Made by a program: the position numbers and the translations under genes | Part shown: one piece after another, positions 18,340 to 27,354 of the stretch | How positions within the stretch are numbered: position 1 is the stretch's first letter | How the letters are laid out: each line of letters opens with the position of its first letter | DNA from: Flavobacterium sp. LC2016-13 | Lineage (GTDB): Bacteria > Bacteroidota > Bacteroidia > Flavobacteriales > Flavobacteriaceae | Length of the DNA stretch: 64,000 nucleotides | Reading direction: 5' to 3' | Assembly: GCF_009707955.1 (NCBI RefSeq) | Contig: NZ_WMDQ01000007.1 | Span: 1-64,000, forward strand | The notes under the pieces: generated by a model | The model's database searches: none | What the model was told of the DNA's origin: nothing | What the model saw: only the letters and a program-made list of their open reading frames with translations

Positions 18340-20394
18340 TTGAAAAATAACTACTTAATATTATTCTTTTTATGTGTTGTTTTTTCTGGTTGTACCAAAA
18401 AAGTACAGAAAGATAAAAATGTAAGTTTGTCAAATGACAGTCTAACTACTTATTTGTCATTAGCAAGTGATATAAATTTGCCTTTTAAATATAGACAACA
18501 ATATAATGAAAAAGCATTAGCTACAATTATAGAACAGAAAGACGATTCGCTTAATAAGGTTAATCTTTTCAAAGTTGCCAATCGCTATTATAATATGAAT
18601 GACTGGGCTTCTTATCTAAAAACTACAAGATTAATTTTAGAAAGATCAAAGAACTCGAGAGATTCTATCCACATGGCTAAAGCATATAGTTATTTAGGAG
18701 ACTATTACAGATCTCAATCAATATCTGACAGTGCTTTTTTGAATTATTTTAAAGCTGAAAAATTTTATCTAAAAATAAATGATAGGAATAATTTAGCTAA
18801 AACCTTTTTAGATAAAGCTAATCTTCAGTACAATGGAGGAGATTATTTTGAAAGTGAAATCAGTGTTTTTAAAGCACTTCGTATTTTAAAAAAAGAAAAT
18901 AATGTCAATGATGTACTCTACGATTGTTATAATTTATTAGGGATATTATACAATGAACAAGAAGAATTTGATAAGGCTCTCGAGTTACACCAAACAGCAC
19001 TAAATACTCTTGAAGATAAATCTATCCCGGAAGATTATCAATTAAAAGCCACATCACTAAACAATATAGGATTTGTTTATTTAAGAATGCAGAACTACAG
19101 AAAAGCTAAATCGTTTTTTCAAAAAAGTTTAGATCAAAAAAATTTATATGAACAAAATACTACACTATACGCCATTGTGTTAGATAATTTAGCATATTCT
19201 AAATTTAAATTAAAAGAAGCTGACGGTCTGCCAAAACAATTTTTTGAGGCTTTAAAAATAAGAGATAGTCTAGGCCTGAAATCAGGAGTTGTTTTAAATA
19301 AAATACATTTGTCTGAATATTATGCTTTTAAGAAAGATACCTTCAAAGCAATTCAATATTCAAAGCAAGCACTGTCCTTGTCCAAAAATTCAGATAAAAT
19401 AAGAAATATATTAGAAGCTCTAAAACAAATTGCGATTGTTGATCCTAAAAATGCTTCTGGCTACACAAGAGAATATATCCGTCTTAATGATAAAATGCTT
19501 AAAGCAGAACGAAATATGGGCGAAAAATTCTCCCGTATAGAATATGAAACCAACGAAATAAAAGATCAGAATTCGAACTTACAGGAAAAAAATAAAACCT
19601 TAGTTTATGTTTTTAGTATTTGTACTTTGGTAGGTTTGTTTTTTTATGTTTACAAAACACAGCAAGCCAGAAACCGGGAATTGCTTTTTAAACAACAACA
19701 ACAAATCGCCAATGAAGATATTTATAATTTGATGATTTCTCAGCAAAATGAAATTGAAGCAACACGAATTAAAGAAAAGAAAAAAGTTGCCCAGGAATTG
19801 CACGACGGAGTTTTAGGCAGAATGTTTGGAGTACGGATAAGCCTGGATAGTCTGGATAAAATAGACGAAGTTGAAGCTGCAGCGAAGAGAAAAAAATATC
19901 TAACAGAACTAAAACACATCGAAGAAGATATTCGTGAAATTTCGCATGATCTAAATCGGGAAAAGTCAGAATTAATTAATAATTTTATTGCGATTTTAAA
20001 CAAATTGTTTGAAAATCAACAAAACATTTACGATTCTAAATTAATAACCACATTCGATTCTCATATAAAATGGGATTTAGTAAGCAATGCCGTTAAAATT
20101 AATTTATACAGAATTGTTCAGGAGGCACTTCAGAATTGTAATAAATATGCAGATGCAGATACTATTACAGTAGAATTTAAAAGCGAGATAAACTATTTAG
20201 TTTTATCCATTTTTGATGACGGAATTGGTTTTAATACCAAAAATAAAAACGGAATTGGGCTTCATAATATCGAATACAGAGCCGCAGAATGTAAAGGTTC
20301 TGTAACCATAAAATCCGGTAGAGGAGAAGGAACTTTATTAATCGTAAAAGTACCTATAGATCAAAAAATTAACCTGCAACATAATGACAATTGA
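18340..20394 (+). CDS. TPR-containing lipoprotein sensor histidine kinase (HisKA_3 type)
   Basis: 684 residues from TTG. The N-terminus 'NYLILFFLCVVFSGC' is a lipoprotein signal with lipobox Cys near residue 18. TPR repeats fill about 60-350 ('AKAYSYLGDYYRSQ', 'YNLLGILYNEQEEFDKALELHQ', 'LNNIGFVYLRMQNYRKAKSFF'). A transmembrane helix lies at about 421-440, then a coiled coil, the HisKA_3 phospho-acceptor H488 in 'ELHDGVLGRMFG', and an ATPase domain with 'NLYRIVQEALQNCNKYA', 'FDDGIGF' and 'GIGLHNI'. It senses an envelope signal and passes phosphate to the overlapping downstream regulator. A lipobox plus an internal helix is an odd but known topology in this phylum. Confidence 0.85.
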   Translation: MKNNYLILFFLCVVFSGCTKKVQKDKNVSLSNDSLTTYLSLASDINLPFKYRQQYNEKALATIIEQKDDSLNKVNLFKVANRYYNMNDWASYLKTTRLILERSKNSRDSIHMAKAYSYLGDYYRSQSISDSAFLNYFKAEKFYLKINDRNNLAKTFLDKANLQYNGGDYFESEISVFKALRILKKENNVNDVLYDCYNLLGILYNEQEEFDKALELHQTALNTLEDKSIPEDYQLKATSLNNIGFVYLRMQNYRKAKSFFQKSLDQKNLYEQNTTLYAIVLDNLAYSKFKLKEADGLPKQFFEALKIRDSLGLKSGVVLNKIHLSEYYAFKKDTFKAIQYSKQALSLSKNSDKIRNILEALKQIAIVDPKNASGYTREYIRLNDKMLKAERNMGEKFSRIEYETNEIKDQNSNLQEKNKTLVYVFSICTLVGLFFYVYKTQQARNRELLFKQQQQIANEDIYNLMISQQNEIEATRIKEKKKVAQELHDGVLGRMFGVRISLDSLDKIDEVEAAAKRKKYLTELKHIEEDIREISHDLNREKSELINNFIAILNKLFENQQNIYDSKLITTFDSHIKWDLVSNAVKINLYRIVQEALQNCNKYADADTITVEFKSEINYLVLSIFDDGIGFNTKNKNGIGLHNIEYRAAECKGSVTIKSGRGEGTLLIVKVPIDQKINLQHNDN

Positions 20395-21082
20395 ACAAAA
20401 CGCCCCAGTTTCTCAATTAATCAAAAGCAACATTTTGATAGTTGACGATCATCCTTTCATTATCGAAGGATACAAAAATGCCATAACACGCTACAACCCT
20501 AAAAAATATGATTTTGTAATTGCACAGGCGCACGATTGCAGATCAGCTTATGATTTACTCGAAGATGAAGCAACACCAGATTTTGATGTTGCTTTTTTAG
20601 ATATAAGTATGCCGCCTTACGAAGAAAAAGAGATTTTTTCAGGAGAAGATCTGGCGAAGTTAATTTTGAAAAAAACGCCCAATTGCAGCGTTATTTTGTT
20701 AACGATGTATACAGAACTATTAAAAATCAAAACAATCATCAGAACAATAAATCCGAATGGTTTAATTATTAAAAATGATTTAACTTTTGATGAATTACTG
20801 GTTGCTTTTGATAAAGTAATGAAAAACGATAAATATTACAGTCAATCGGTTCAAAAGATGCTGAATCAGTCGCCTCATAATTCGATAGAAATTGATGAAT
20901 TCGACAAACAAATTTTATTTCATTTATCAAAAGGAACACCCATAAACGAAATGCCTCAATATATTCCGATATCCTTAAACGCCATAGAAAAAAGAAGAAG
21001 CAACCTAAAAGAGTTGCTCAAAATAAAATCAGGTTCTGATGAAGAATTGGTGAAAGAAGCCAAAAGCAAAGGCTTGTTTTAA
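20384..21082 (+). CDS. Response regulator with receiver and LuxR-like helix-turn-helix
   Basis: 232 residues, overlapping the kinase gene by 11 bases, so translationally coupled. The receiver has 'LIVDDHPFIIEGY' at the start, phospho-acceptor D73 in 'VAFLDISMPP', Thr in 'VILLTMY' and a Lys in 'LIIKNDLTFDE'. The C-terminal segment 'IDEFDKQILFHLSKG' ... 'ISLNAIEKRRSNLKELL' is a NarL/LuxR-type DNA-binding domain. It is the likely partner of the HisKA_3 kinase; its targets are unknown. Confidence 0.87.
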   Translation: MTIEQNAPVSQLIKSNILIVDDHPFIIEGYKNAITRYNPKKYDFVIAQAHDCRSAYDLLEDEATPDFDVAFLDISMPPYEEKEIFSGEDLAKLILKKTPNCSVILLTMYTELLKIKTIIRTINPNGLIIKNDLTFDELLVAFDKVMKNDKYYSQSVQKMLNQSPHNSIEIDEFDKQILFHLSKGTPINEMPQYIPISLNAIEKRRSNLKELLKIKSGSDEELVKEAKSKGLF

Positions 21083-21089
21083 AGAAAAA

Positions 21090-21160
21090 GCCACGAATTT
21101 CACGAATTAGCGCAAATTTATTAATAAAAATAATTTGTGTAAATTCGTGAAATTCGTGGC
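21090..21160. terminator. Long inverted repeat, probable bidirectional terminator
   Basis: Perfect 19-bp arms GCCACGAATTTCACGAATT (21090-21108) and complement (21142-21160), with further pairing inside the loop and T/A tracts outside. It lies between convergent genes ending at 21082 (+) and 21172 (-). The arm carries an internal direct repeat (CACGAATT twice). Confidence 0.7.
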
Positions 21161-21171
21161 AAAAAAATAAT

Positions 21172-22218
21172 TTATTCACTCAAAGCATCCCAGCCGCGAG
21201 CTTTTAAAGGAATTTTTGTATTGGCACGAGTTACCAAATGAATTCCTTCGTTTTCTTCGGCCATGTGGCCAATAATAGAAAAGTTTGGGTTTCCTTTTAT
21301 TTTGTCGAAATCGTTAATATCAATCGTAAACAACAATTCATAATCTTCTCCGCCATTAATAGCAACCGTTGTGCTATCAATATTAAACTCTTCACAAGTC
21401 GAAATAAATTGCGGATCTAACGGAAGTTTATCTTCATATAAATTACAACCCACTTTTGATTGCTTGCATAAATGAATAATCTCAGAAGAAAGTCCGTCTG
21501 AAATATCAATCATCGACGTTGGTTTTATTTCCAAAGCATGCAATAAAGTACGAACATCTTTTCGTGCTTCAGGTTTTAATTGTCTTTCAATTAAATACGT
21601 ATAAAGATCTAAATCCGGCTGACTATTTGGATTAACCTGAAAAACCTGTTTTTCACGTTCTAAAACCTGTAATCCCATATAAGCAGCACCAAGATCTCCG
21701 GTAACAACTAATAAATCAGTTTGTTTCGCTCCGTTTCTGTATACGATTTCATTTTCATCAGCTTCACCAATAGCAGTAATGCTAATAATTAATCCTTTTT
21801 GAGATGAGGTTGTATCCCCGCCAATAACATCTACTTTGTATTCTTTTGAAGCCAATGTAATGCCTTCAAATAACTCATCTAATGCTTCCAGAGGAAAACG
21901 ATTAGAAACAGCCACAGAAACCGTTATTTGCGTTGGTTTGGCATTCATTGCGCAAATGTCAGATACATTTACGACAACAGCTTTATAACCTAAATGTTTT
22001 AATGGCATATAAGCCAAATCAAAATGCACGCCTTCAATTAGTAAATCGGTTGAAACGACTACTTTTTTATCCTTAAAATCAAGAACTGCGGCATCATCGC
22101 CTATACTTTTTAAAGTAGATTCCTGAGTAACATCAAAATTTTGGGTTAAATGTTCAATTAAGCCAAATTCACCTAATTGCGCTATACTGGTACGTTGCGG
22201 ATTTTTATCTTCGATCAT
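21172..22218 (-). CDS. thiL: Thiamine-monophosphate kinase
   Basis: 348 residues. It phosphorylates thiamine monophosphate to the diphosphate cofactor, in the cytoplasm. Family motifs: 'GEFGLIEHL' near the start, 'SIGDDAAVLDF' (ATP/Mg), 'STDLLIEGVHFDL', 'VSDICAMNAKP', 'GGDTTSSQKG', 'VTGDLGAA', 'MIDISDGLSSEI' and 'INGGEDYELLFT'. The start ATG gives MIEDKNPQRTSIAQLGEFGL, which fits the family. No other thiamine genes are adjacent. Confidence 0.95.
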   Translation of the reverse strand: MIEDKNPQRTSIAQLGEFGLIEHLTQNFDVTQESTLKSIGDDAAVLDFKDKKVVVSTDLLIEGVHFDLAYMPLKHLGYKAVVVNVSDICAMNAKPTQITVSVAVSNRFPLEALDELFEGITLASKEYKVDVIGGDTTSSQKGLIISITAIGEADENEIVYRNGAKQTDLLVVTGDLGAAYMGLQVLEREKQVFQVNPNSQPDLDLYTYLIERQLKPEARKDVRTLLHALEIKPTSMIDISDGLSSEIIHLCKQSKVGCNLYEDKLPLDPQFISTCEEFNIDSTTVAINGGEDYELLFTIDINDFDKIKGNPNFSIIGHMAEENEGIHLVTRANTKIPLKARGWDALSE

Positions 22219-22248
22219 TTCTTTTTAAGTTCCAAAGTTTCTAAGGCG

Positions 22249-22277
22249 CAAAGGTACAAAGGTTTTATCGAATTCAA
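22249..22277 (-). promoter_or_regulatory. Predicted promoter of thiL, inside a short repeat
   Basis: Minus-strand -7 motif TACCTTTG (22249-22256) with -33 TTG at 22275-22277, spacing 18 bases, an excellent fit to the flavobacterial consensus. The motif is part of a GCAAAGGTACAAAGG-type repeat. Confidence 0.7.
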
Positions 22278-22446
22278 TGGGATGTTATCTCTGAACACCT
22301 TATTTATATGTAAAGAAAGAATAGTACAGGTTTCTTTCTTTAGCATTTGTGTTAAACCCGACAGGTTTAACTTGCGCTGGAAAATGATCATAATTTTAAA
22401 ATTGATATTTTTTTTCGGATCTTTAATAGAAATAAAAAGCAAAAAA

Positions 22447-23379
22447 ATGAAACCATTTGATATAGTTACCTTAACCGTAAATCCTTCTGTAGATAAAAGC
22501 ACCCACTTTTCAGGTTTAATTGCAGAACAAAAAATAAGATGCAAAGACCCGCAATTTGATGCAGGCGGTGGCGGAATAAACGTTTCTAAAGCTATTGCTC
22601 GCTTACGCGGAAGTTCATTAGCCGTTTTTGCTTCGGGTGTACCCATTGGTGAAATGTTGAAAGATTTGATAAAACAAGAAAAAATAGAATCTGAAGTAAT
22701 TGAAACCAAAACACCAACCAGAGAAAATTTTATTGCTGTTGATGATCACACCAATTCACAATATCGTTTTGGATTTTCAGGCGGATCATTATCTGAAGAT
22801 GAAAGTAAACAAGTATTAGAAACGATTTCGAAATTAAAACCAAAATTTTTAGTCGCCAGCGGAAGTTTAAACGAAGGCTTAGATGATAATTTTTATCAAA
22901 AAGTAGCAGAAATTGCCAAAACCTCAAACTCAAAATTAATTGTTGATACTTCCGGAGAAGCTTTAAAGAAAGTTTTAGAAACAGGTGCTTATCTTATAAA
23001 ACCAAATGTGGGTGAATTGGCAAAACTAGTAGGAGTTGAACGATTGGAAATGGAAGAAGTAAATGAAGCTGCTAAAAAAATTATAGCAAATGGCGGTGCC
23101 GAAATTGTAGTAGTTTCACTTGGACCGCAAGGTGCAGTTTTGGTGACCAAAGATGATTACGAATATGTTCCTGCGCCTAATGTTGCCAAAAAAAGTACCG
23201 TAGGAGCCGGAGACAGTATGGTAGGCGGAATGGTTTGGGCATTGTCGCAAAATAAAAGCCTCAAAGAAGTTATTCGTTGGGGAGTTGCCTGCGGATCTGC
23301 TGCAACAATGAATGAAGGAACTCAATTATTTAAATACGAAGATGCTAATCGTTTGTTTGAATGGTTGAAGAATAAATAA
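22447..23379 (+). CDS. pfkB: 1-phosphofructokinase-family hexose kinase (PfkB superfamily)
   Basis: 310 residues from the ATG giving MKPFDIVTLTVNPSVDKS. It is a ribokinase-fold sugar-phosphate kinase: 'TLTVNPSVDKS' at the N-terminus, 'GGGGINVSKAI' (substrate loop), 'FVASG' type strand, and the anion-hole/catalytic motif 'STVGAGDSMVGGMV'. Relatives phosphorylate fructose-1-phosphate, fructose-6-phosphate or tagatose-6-phosphate; the exact substrate cannot be read here. The frame stays open for 270 bases upstream, but that part overlaps the thiL promoter and looks non-coding. Confidence 0.85.
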   Translation: MKPFDIVTLTVNPSVDKSTHFSGLIAEQKIRCKDPQFDAGGGGINVSKAIARLRGSSLAVFASGVPIGEMLKDLIKQEKIESEVIETKTPTRENFIAVDDHTNSQYRFGFSGGSLSEDESKQVLETISKLKPKFLVASGSLNEGLDDNFYQKVAEIAKTSNSKLIVDTSGEALKKVLETGAYLIKPNVGELAKLVGVERLEMEEVNEAAKKIIANGGAEIVVVSLGPQGAVLVTKDDYEYVPAPNVAKKSTVGAGDSMVGGMVWALSQNKSLKEVIRWGVACGSAATMNEGTQLFKYEDANRLFEWLKNK

Positions 23380-23431
23380 AATGCTAAACGAATATCTAAA
23401 TTAAGACAGAGATATATCCACAATGTATATC

Positions 23432-23526
23432 GTAGAGACGCACAGCAGTGCGTCTAACGTTCCAGCATATCTCTAAAATAAAAAATGGGGTTACGTTGTG
23501 CGAGATGCACTGCTGCGCGTCTCTAC
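23432..23526. repeat. Pair of inverted dispersed repeats (AGACGCAC hairpin type)
   Basis: A 24-base unit at 23432-23455 (core AGACGCAC-agca-GTGCGTCT, itself a hairpin) is matched by its reverse complement at 23503-23526 with two mismatches. A third copy lies at 25253-25278. It fits a small dispersed palindromic repeat. Confidence 0.7.
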
Positions 23527-23528
23527 GT

Positions 23529-23574
23529 TTGTCAGCAGGAAAAAAAAATATTTATTTTTTTTTCCTGCTGACAA
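23529..23574. repeat. Inverted repeat hairpin
   Basis: About 20-bp arms (TTGTCAGCAGG plus nine A, and its complement) around a 6-base centre, just upstream of the dinB-like gene promoter. It could act as terminator for pfkB. Confidence 0.6.
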
Positions 23575-23595
23575 ACTGTTGTCACCGACCCTCAA

Positions 23596-23603
23596 TAATT
23601 TTG
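23596..23603 (+). promoter_or_regulatory. Predicted -7 promoter motif for the DinB-like gene
   Basis: TAATTTTG fits TAnnTTTG, 30 bases before the ATG; a TTG lies 14 bases further upstream. Confidence 0.5.
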
Positions 23604-23633
23604 AAGTATTAAACAAATTAAAACTTTAAAATC

Positions 23634-24113
23634 ATGAAAACATTAGCAGCCCAAGTAATTACTCCAGAAGATTTGTTGAAACATTGGCAAGGACACCGCG
23701 CACTAACACGCCGTGTAATCGAAGCGTTTCCTGAAAAAGACTTTTTTGAATTTTCGATTGCAGGAATGAGACCTTTCTCTAAATTAACTGATGAACTTTT
23801 AGCGATTGCAGTTCCGGGCCTTAGAGGAATTGTGACTAAAGAAACCAAACCATTTGCTGAAGAAGGTGAAAAGTTAATCTTTAAAGCGCAATATCTTGCA
23901 AAATGGGATGAAGCAACTGCCGAAATTAATCAATATTGGGAAAAATTATCGATTGAAGACTTTAATGAAACCTTTAATCTTTTTGGTCAATATGAATTTC
24001 CGGTTATTCAGAATATCTTATATTTTATTGATAATGAAGTACATCACCGTGGACAAGGATATGTGTACCTAAGAGCTTTAGGAATTGAACCTCCTTTTTT
24101 CTGGGAAAGATAA
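23634..24113 (+). CDS. DinB family protein
   Basis: 159 residues with the four-helix DinB/YfiT-like layout. Metal-ligand histidines are suggested by 'LLKHWQGHRALTRRVIEAFP' near the N-terminus and 'DNEVHHRGQGYVYLRALGI' near the C-terminus. Family members bind a divalent metal, and some transfer thiols, but the reaction here is unknown. It has its own promoter and shares a strong bidirectional terminator with the WYL regulator gene that converges on it. Confidence 0.8.
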   Translation: MKTLAAQVITPEDLLKHWQGHRALTRRVIEAFPEKDFFEFSIAGMRPFSKLTDELLAIAVPGLRGIVTKETKPFAEEGEKLIFKAQYLAKWDEATAEINQYWEKLSIEDFNETFNLFGQYEFPVIQNILYFIDNEVHHRGQGYVYLRALGIEPPFFWER

Positions 24114-24135
24114 ATTTTTGTAGTTTGTCCAAATA

Positions 24136-24180
24136 AAAAAACGCCTAAAATGAAATTCAGTTTCATTTTAGGCGTTTTTT
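24136..24180. terminator. Bidirectional terminator
   Basis: Perfect 20-bp stem (24136-24155 with 24161-24180) and a 5-base loop with A/T tracts at the ends, between the convergent DinB-like and WYL genes. Confidence 0.92.
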
Positions 24181-25136
24181 TATAAAAGTCTTTTTCTATT
24201 AATTTCAAGCAATTCCAGCGTTCGAACTTTAAGACTTTCAGGTTCGAGAATTGTGGCGTAATCACCAAACATTAAAAACCAGCGCGGAAAACCGCTATCG
24301 ATATCACGGCACATAAATGTCATTTCTATTTGTCCGTCTATTTCTGTTTCAGAAACGCAGCCATGATATTTTTTTTCAAACTCAAGATAACGGGCAATTT
24401 TTTTGTCTACTAAAATCCGAACTTTTGTTGTTGGTATTGTTTCGTTTTTATTTAAATAAGTTTCGAGAGAATCGTGTTCTATAGTAAAATCCAATTCTGT
24501 TTTTTGAATTCCCTGAATCCTGTCAGTTCTAAATTGTCGGTAATCTTTTCGTAAATGACAATAACCAAGAAAATACCAATTGTTATGATCATGAAAAACG
24601 CCGACAGGTTCTATGTTTCTTCTCGTAGTTTCTTCTTTGTCAAAAGTTTTATAAGATAACAGAATTTGCTTTTTCTCGGCAATACTTTCAAAAAGAACTG
24701 CTAAGGTATTGGGAGATTGATCATTAAAAAGAGGTTCAGCAGTTTGCATCACAACGCTGGATTCAATATTTGAAAGATAATCTTTATCTGTACCTCTCAA
24801 AACTGATTTCAATTTAAACATCGCCGATGCATAATGCGTTCCTAAAGCAGGATCTGTAAATTTCTGCATTAGTTTTTCAGCTGCAATAAAACTGCTTACT
24901 TCTTCGCGGGTAAACATAACGGGAGGTAATCTGTAACCTTCCATCAAAGCATAACCAACTCCGGCTTCACTGTAAATAGGAACTCCCGAAGCTTCAAGAG
25001 TTCGAATATCCCGATAAATAGTTCGTAAACTAACTTCAAAACGATCCGCCAATTCCTGAGCTTTTACAATTTTTTTAGATTGTAATTGAATCAGGATTGC
25101 GACAATTCGGTCAAATCGTTTTGGGGTTTCGTCCAT
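24180..25136 (-). CDS. YafY-type transcriptional regulator (HTH + WYL domain)
   Basis: 318 residues. The N-terminal winged helix-turn-helix ('RFDRIVAILIQLQSKKIVKA', 'RFEVSLRTIYRDIRTLE') is followed by a WYL domain ('EPVGVFHDHNNWYFLGYCHLR', 'FRTDRIQGI') and a WCX-like C-terminal extension. WYL regulators respond to small ligands or nucleic acids, often in stress responses. Its own promoter appears to lie in a repeat just upstream (25145-25180). Targets are unknown; the neighbouring DinB-like gene is a candidate because such pairs recur. Confidence 0.87.
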   Translation of the reverse strand: MDETPKRFDRIVAILIQLQSKKIVKAQELADRFEVSLRTIYRDIRTLEASGVPIYSEAGVGYALMEGYRLPPVMFTREEVSSFIAAEKLMQKFTDPALGTHYASAMFKLKSVLRGTDKDYLSNIESSVVMQTAEPLFNDQSPNTLAVLFESIAEKKQILLSYKTFDKEETTRRNIEPVGVFHDHNNWYFLGYCHLRKDYRQFRTDRIQGIQKTELDFTIEHDSLETYLNKNETIPTTKVRILVDKKIARYLEFEKKYHGCVSETEIDGQIEMTFMCRDIDSGFPRWFLMFGDYATILEPESLKVRTLELLEINRKRLL

Positions 25137-25144
25137 TTTTTTTG

Positions 25145-25180
25145 AAGGTTCAGAGGTTCAAAGATACAAAGGTTCAGAGT
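25145..25180 (-). promoter_or_regulatory. Short repeat carrying a -7 promoter motif
   Basis: A stretch of repeated GGTTCAGAG / CAAAGATACAAAGG units. On the minus strand it contains TATCTTTG (25159-25166), a good TAnnTTTG match, about 23 bases before the start of the WYL regulator. Confidence 0.5.
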
Positions 25181-25252
25181 TTAAATAAATAAGAAATTTG
25201 TCCCAAATTAGGACAGATTAATTGGTTAAGAAATTATTCGCAATCCGAATCT

Positions 25253-25278
25253 GTAGAGGCGCACAGCAGTGCGTCTAC
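25253..25278. repeat. Third copy of the AGACGCAC hairpin repeat
   Basis: Matches the unit at 23432-23455 with one base changed (GGCGCAC in place of GACGCAC). It lies between the WYL regulator gene and lepA. Confidence 0.65.
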
Positions 25279-25324
25279 ACAAGTCACATCCATATTGTAA
25301 CCACATCAAATAAATAAAAATAAA

Positions 25325-25351
25325 AAACCCGATAACGTAGTCATCGGGTTT
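25325..25351 (-). terminator. Terminator of lepA
   Basis: Stem AAACCCGAT / ATCGGGTTT with a 9-base loop, followed on the minus strand by a U run; it lies 44 bases after the lepA stop. Confidence 0.8.
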
Positions 25352-25394
25352 AAATCTATATTCTTTCCTCTTTATTCTTTCTTCTAAAAAAAGA

Positions 25395-27191
25395 CTAGTC
25401 GTTCAATTTCAAAACAGCCATAAAAGCTTCTTGCGGAATCTCAACATTTCCTACTTGTCTCATACGTTTTTTACCTTTTTTCTGTTTTTCAAGAAGTTTA
25501 CGTTTACGGGAAATATCTCCACCGTAACATTTTGCGGTAACGTCTTTACGAAGTGCTTTAATCGTTTCACGAGCAATAATCTTAGCTCCAATTGCAGCTT
25601 GAATCGGAATATCAAATTGTTGTCTCGGAATCAATTCGCGTAATTTCTCGGTCATTTTTTTACCGATATTATAAGCGTTGTCTTCGTGAATCAATGCAGA
25701 AAGCGCATCAACAGTTTGTGCATTCAAAAGAACATCCAGTTTTACTAATTTTGAAGTTCTCATTCCAATCGGAGAGTAATCGAAAGAAGCATAACCTTTA
25801 GAAACCGTTTTTAAACGATCGTAAAAATCGAATACAATTTCCGCCAAAGGCATATCAAAATTCAATTCAACACGTTCTGTAGTCAAATAGGTTTGATTGG
25901 TAATTTGACCACGTTTTTCGATACATAAACTCATTACGTTTCCAACAAAATCAGCTTTTGTAATGATTGTTGCTTTAATATAAGGTTCTTCAACTCTGTC
26001 TAAACGAGAAGGTTCAGGTAAGTCAGAAGGATTATTTACAACAAAAGCAGTTTCAGGATCTTTTTTGGTATAAGCCAAATACGAAACGTTAGGAACTGTA
26101 GTAATTACAGTCATATCGAATTCACGCTCTAAACGTTCCTGGATAATTTCCATGTGAAGCATTCCTAAGAATCCGCAACGGAAACCAAAACCTAACGCTG
26201 CAGAGCTTTCAGGTGTAAAAACTAGCGAAGCATCATTCAATTGCAATTTCTCCATAGAAGAACGCAAATCTTCATAATCTTCCGTATCAACAGGATAAAT
26301 TCCGGCGAAAACCATTGGTTTTACATCCTCAAAACCTGTAATCATATTGGTTGTAGGCGTTTTAGCATCAGTTAATGTATCACCAACTTTTACCTCTTTC
26401 GCTTCTTTAATTCCTGAAATTAAATAACCAACATCTCCTGCTGAAATGACATTTTTAGGAACCTGATTTAATTTTAAAGTTCCAATTTCGTCAGCAAAAT
26501 ATTCATTGCCAGTAGCCATGAATTTAATTTTTTGCCCTTTTTTGATTTCACCGTTTACAACTCTAAAAATAACCTCAATTCCACGAAACGGATTATAAAC
26601 CGAGTCAAAAATCAAAGCCTGTAAAGGTTCGTCTTTATTTCCTTTTGGAGCAGGAATTTTTTCGATAATGGCAGCCAAAATATTTTCAACACCAAAACCG
26701 GTTTTTCCCGAAGCATGAATAATATCTTCTAATTTACATCCTAATAAATCGATAATATCATCACTAACTTCTTCAGGGTTAGCACTTGGTAAATCTACTT
26801 TATTCAAAACCGGAATAATTTCCAGATCATTTTCAAGAGCCAAATATAAATTAGAAATCGTTTGTGCCTGAATACTTTGAGCAGCATCTACAATTAAAAG
26901 TGCACCTTCGCAAGCAGCAATAGAACGAGAAACTTCGTATGAAAAGTCAACGTGACCAGGAGTGTCAATTAAATTTAAAATATATTCTTCTCCTTTATAA
27001 GTATATTCCATTTGAATGGCGTGACTTTTAATGGTAATTCCACGCTCACGCTCCAGATCCATGTTGTCAAGCAATTGTGCTTTTTCTTCACGGGCTGTAA
27101 CGGTTTGAGTAGCTCCCAATAGTCGATCTGCCAATGTACTTTTACCGTGGTCAATGTGTGCAATAATGCAAAAGTTACGTATCTTCTTCAT
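25395..27191 (-). CDS. lepA: Elongation factor 4 (ribosomal back-translocase GTPase)
   Basis: 598 residues, the usual length. G1 is '[14 protein letters not shown]', G2 region '[12 protein letters not shown]', G3 '[12 protein letters not shown]', G4 'NKVDLP'. The LepA-specific C-terminal domain shows '[20 protein letters not shown]' and '[21 protein letters not shown]'. It acts on stalled ribosomes in the cytoplasm. Single gene with a predicted leader of about 85 bases. Confidence 0.97.
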   Translation of the reverse strand: MKKIRNFCIIAHIDHGKSTLADRLLGATQTVTAREEKAQLLDNMDLERERGITIKSHAIQMEYTYKGEEYILNLIDTPGHVDFSYEVSRSIAACEGALLIVDAAQSIQAQTISNLYLALENDLEIIPVLNKVDLPSANPEEVSDDIIDLLGCKLEDIIHASGKTGFGVENILAAIIEKIPAPKGNKDEPLQALIFDSVYNPFRGIEVIFRVVNGEIKKGQKIKFMATGNEYFADEIGTLKLNQVPKNVISAGDVGYLISGIKEAKEVKVGDTLTDAKTPTTNMITGFEDVKPMVFAGIYPVDTEDYEDLRSSMEKLQLNDASLVFTPESSAALGFGFRCGFLGMLHMEIIQERLEREFDMTVITTVPNVSYLAYTKKDPETAFVVNNPSDLPEPSRLDRVEEPYIKATIITKADFVGNVMSLCIEKRGQITNQTYLTTERVELNFDMPLAEIVFDFYDRLKTVSKGYASFDYSPIGMRTSKLVKLDVLLNAQTVDALSALIHEDNAYNIGKKMTEKLRELIPRQQFDIPIQAAIGAKIIARETIKALRKDVTAKCYGGDISRKRKLLEKQKKGKKRMRQVGNVEIPQEAFMAVLKLND

Positions 27192-27281
27192 TTTATGATA
27201 TCAATTCTCTATCCGAGTTTTAGTAATTTTTGGGTATAAATTTGCTCTTGAGCAATTGCCTTAGAGCATGTTATTAATGGG

Positions 27282-27289
27282 CAAAGATA
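27282..27289 (-). promoter_or_regulatory. Predicted -7 promoter motif for lepA
   Basis: TATCTTTG on the minus strand fits TAnnTTTG. It would give a leader of about 85 bases. Confidence 0.5.
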
Positions 27290-27354
27290 GCGCAAAGTTT
27301 TGGATTCTGGAATGTTGAAGGGCGATAGTTAGATTCTGAAATTTAAAACAACCT

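Noticed and set aside
22177..22446. 90-codon N-terminal extension of the PfkB-type kinase
   Set aside because: It overlaps the thiL start and promoter on the other strand; the family begins at MKPFDIVTLTVNPS.
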